Shown here: positions 11,364 through 13,281 of the stretch, piece after piece
Layout of the letters: the number at the start of each line of letters is the position of its first letter
Numbering within the stretch: position 1 is the stretch's first letter
From: JAIBJP01 sp035639875
Lineage (GTDB): Bacteria > Actinomycetota > Thermoleophilia > Gaiellales > Gaiellaceae
Reading direction: 5' to 3'
DNA length: 13,281 bases
Assembly (NCBI GenBank): GCA_035639875.1
Contig: DASQXE010000159.1
Span: 1-13,281, forward strand
Position numbers and translations under genes: made by a program
The notes under the pieces: generated by a model
Told to the model about the DNA's origin: nothing
Database searches by the model: none
Seen by the model: the letters and a program-made list of their open reading frames with translations, nothing else

Positions 11364-13281
11364 GGATCCGCTCGGCCTCGTCCAGCAGCGGTCCTTGGAC
11401 GTCGAGGAGCTCCGTAGCCGAGCGCTTCGCCTTCTCGATCAGCTTGCGGTCGCGCATGAGGCTCGCGAATTTCAGATCCGCCAGGCCCGACTGGCGCGTG
11501 CCGAGGAGCTGACCCTCGCCGCGAAGCTCGAGATCGACCTCCGCGAGCTCGAAGCCGTCGGCAGCCTTGACGAGAGCCTCGAGCCGGCGCTGGGCCTCGT
11601 CCGTGAGCTCTTCCTTCGGACGCGAGACGAGCAGGCAGTAGGACTGCTCCGCCCCACGCCCAACGCGCCCGCGCAGCTGATGGAGCTGCGCAAGACCGAA
11701 GCGATCCGCCTCCTGGACGATCATGATCGTCGCGTTCGCAACATCGACGCCGACCTCGATCACGGTCGTGGCGACGAGGACGTCCAGTTCGCCGCGCTTG
11801 AAGTCCTCCATAACCGCGCGGCGCTCGGCCGGGCGCATCCGCCCGTGCAGGCAACCGACGCGAAAACCACGAAGCTCGGCGCCGCGGAGGCGCTCCGCTT
11901 CCTGCTCGGCCGCGCGGGCTTCGACGACCTCCGATTCCGAGACGAGCGGGCATACGACGTACGCCTGCCTCCCCTCCTGCAAGTGCCGACGGAGGCGCTT
12001 GTAGGCCTCCGCGCTCCGCTCGTGCGAAACCCAGCGCGTGACGACGGGCTTTCGCCCTGCAGGCGGTCGCGCGATCTCGGTCACGTCGAGGTCGCCGTAG
12101 ACGGTCTGGGCGATCGTCCGAGGAATCGGCGTCGCCGTCATGTGGAGCGCGTGCGGCGTCGTGGCGCCGAGGGCCCGCCGCTGTTCGACGCCGAAGCGGT
12201 GCTGCTCGTCGACGACGGCGACGGCGAGCCGAGGAAACTCGACGTCCTTCTGGATCAGCGCATGCGTGCCGACGACCACGTCCGCCGCCTCGAAGTCGTG
12301 CTTCACCGACCCCGTGAGTAGGGCCGGCCGCACGCCTAGGGCGGAACAGATTGGCTCCACCGTGAGGAAGTGCTGCTCGGCGAGCGTTTCCGTCGGCGCC
12401 ATCAAGGCGCCCTGGTGGCCACGCTCGACCGCGCGCAAGAGAGCGTAGAGCGCCACGACGGTTTTCCCCGAGCCCACGTCACCCTGAAGGAGGCGCTGCA
12501 TGGGCCGCGTGCCGCGGAGATCGGAGTCGATCTCCCCGATCGCATGCTCTTGATCATCCGTGAGCGTGAACGGCAGCGCGTCGCGGTAGCGAGCGACGAG
12601 GTCACCTGGCTCTCCGAGCGCCGGGGCGACCGCAGTCTGTTCGAGCTCGAGCCGGCGCCGCAGGAGACCGAGCTGAAGGATGAGAAGCTCCTCGAAGGCG
12701 AGCCTCGCTCGGGCGGCTTCGATCTCGGCGCGGTCGCTGGGCCGGTGGTAGGCCATCAGCGCGTCCGCCCGGAGCGGGAGACCTTCGTTCTCCCGCAACT
12801 CCGCCGGCAAGGCGTCGTGGAACCACCGGACGAGCGGCAGCGCGCGCTCGGTCAGGTCGCGGAGCTTCACCGTCGAGATCGCCTCGCTCGCCGGATAGAG
12901 CGGGACGAGCCCGACCGTGTGGAGACCTGCCCCGTCCCCCGCGATCTCGTGGCGCTCGACCTTGAATGTGCCCCCGCTCTGCAACTCCCCGTGCACGAGC
13001 AGGCGCGTGCCGGGAGTGAGCCGATCGGCCAGCCAGGCCTGGTTGAACCAGAGCGCCGTCGCCCGGCCGCCCTCCCGGTCGACGACGGCGGCCTCGACCA
13101 GCTTGAGGTTGCGCCGCCGCGTCGGACGGACACGCGCCCGCTCGACCGTGCACTCGACGGTGGCTTCCTGTCCGAGGCGGAGCGCTCCGAAGCCGGTGGC
13201 CTCAGACCAATCGAGAAACGCGCGCGGAACGTGCTCGGCGAGATCGCGTACGGTCTCGATGCCCAGCGCGGCGAGCCTCTC
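11338..13281 (-). CDS. recG: ATP-dependent DNA helicase RecG (N-terminus outside window)
   Basis: Superfamily 2 helicase that remodels stalled forks and branched DNA. The frame is open to the window edge, showing 647 residues; a few dozen N-terminal residues are probably missing. The wedge (OB-fold) region lies at about 30-140, with WFNQAWLADRLTPGTRLLVHG typical of RecG. Helicase motifs are GDVGSGKT (267-274), DEQHRFGVEQR (358-368), TATPIPRT (382-389), then ATTVIEVGVDV and QLHQLRGRVGRG, and the C-terminal FELAEVDLELRGEGQLLGTRQSG region characteristic of the family is complete in view. It ends EDHRGFA. No frameshift or missing motif is seen. Confidence 0.97.
   Translation of the reverse strand, partial: ERLAALGIETVRDLAEHVPRAFLDWSEATGFGALRLGQEATVECTVERARVRPTRRRNLKLVEAAVVDREGGRATALWFNQAWLADRLTPGTRLLVHGELQSGGTFKVERHEIAGDGAGLHTVGLVPLYPASEAISTVKLRDLTERALPLVRWFHDALPAELRENEGLPLRADALMAYHRPSDRAEIEAARARLAFEELLILQLGLLRRRLELEQTAVAPALGEPGDLVARYRDALPFTLTDDQEHAIGEIDSDLRGTRPMQRLLQGDVGSGKTVVALYALLRAVERGHQGALMAPTETLAEQHFLTVEPICSALGVRPALLTGSVKHDFEAADVVVGTHALIQKDVEFPRLAVAVVDEQHRFGVEQRRALGATTPHALHMTATPIPRTIAQTVYGDLDVTEIARPPAGRKPVVTRWVSHERSAEAYKRLRRHLQEGRQAYVVCPLVSESEVVEARAAEQEAERLRGAELRGFRVGCLHGRMRPAERRAVMEDFKRGELDVLVATTVIEVGVDVANATIMIVQEADRFGLAQLHQLRGRVGRGAEQSYCLLVSRPKEELTDEAQRRLEALVKAADGFELAEVDLELRGEGQLLGTRQSGLADLKFASLMRDRKLIEKAKRSATELLDVQGPLLDEAERIHEDHRGFA

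Noticed and set aside
11257..12321. Plus-strand open frame of 354 codons
   Set aside because: Antisense shadow of recG and the start of rsmD.

Overview
GC-rich bacterial DNA, most consistent with Actinomycetota and probably the class Thermoleophilia (taxonomy is inference). The reasons are the very high GC content, frequent GTG starts with GTGA overlaps, a SepIVA-like coiled-coil protein beside coaD and DUF177, and a DUF6636-type lipoprotein. All 18 main genes are chromosomal. I see no transposase, integrase, tRNA, rRNA, CRISPR array or phage gene, and no gene-free stretch longer than about 130 bp.

The backbone is a conserved housekeeping cluster on the minus strand. In transcription order it runs recG (5' end outside the window) > rsmD > coaD > SepIVA-like > DUF177 > rpmF > plsX > acpP > rnc > smc > ftsY > the N-terminus of a short-chain dehydrogenase (cut by the left edge). 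It serves recombination and fork rescue, rRNA modification, CoA and phospholipid/fatty-acid synthesis, ribosome assembly, RNA processing, chromosome organisation and membrane-protein targeting. Two insertions interrupt it. One is a plus-strand lipoprotein gene (8419-9249) between DUF177 and rpmF. The other is a block of six genes (3347-6130) between rnc and smc.

The second insertion has a divergent centre near 3857-3896. Leftward run a DUF1059 zinc-binding peptide and a DsrE-like protein, then smc. Rightward run a cytoplasmic sulfite-oxidase-like molybdoenzyme, a ferredoxin-reductase-like FAD/NAD(P) protein, a DUF6510-like zinc-ribbon protein and rpiA. The last four overlap or nearly touch, so they look like one operon. 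The first two plausibly form an electron-transfer pair. rpiA and rnc converge and share a CTAG at their stop codons.

Three points deserve attention. (1) The SMC protein is only about 714 residues, against about 1,150-1,200 usually. Both coiled-coil arms are shortened by similar amounts and the hinge is compact, while all ATPase motifs remain. (2) smc, dsrE and rnc have no usable ATG, GTG or TTG start, and CTG sits where a start is expected; the reductase gene may be a fourth case. (3) RNase III has Ala at a position that is normally an acidic metal-binding residue. No wholly new multi-gene system is proven here.
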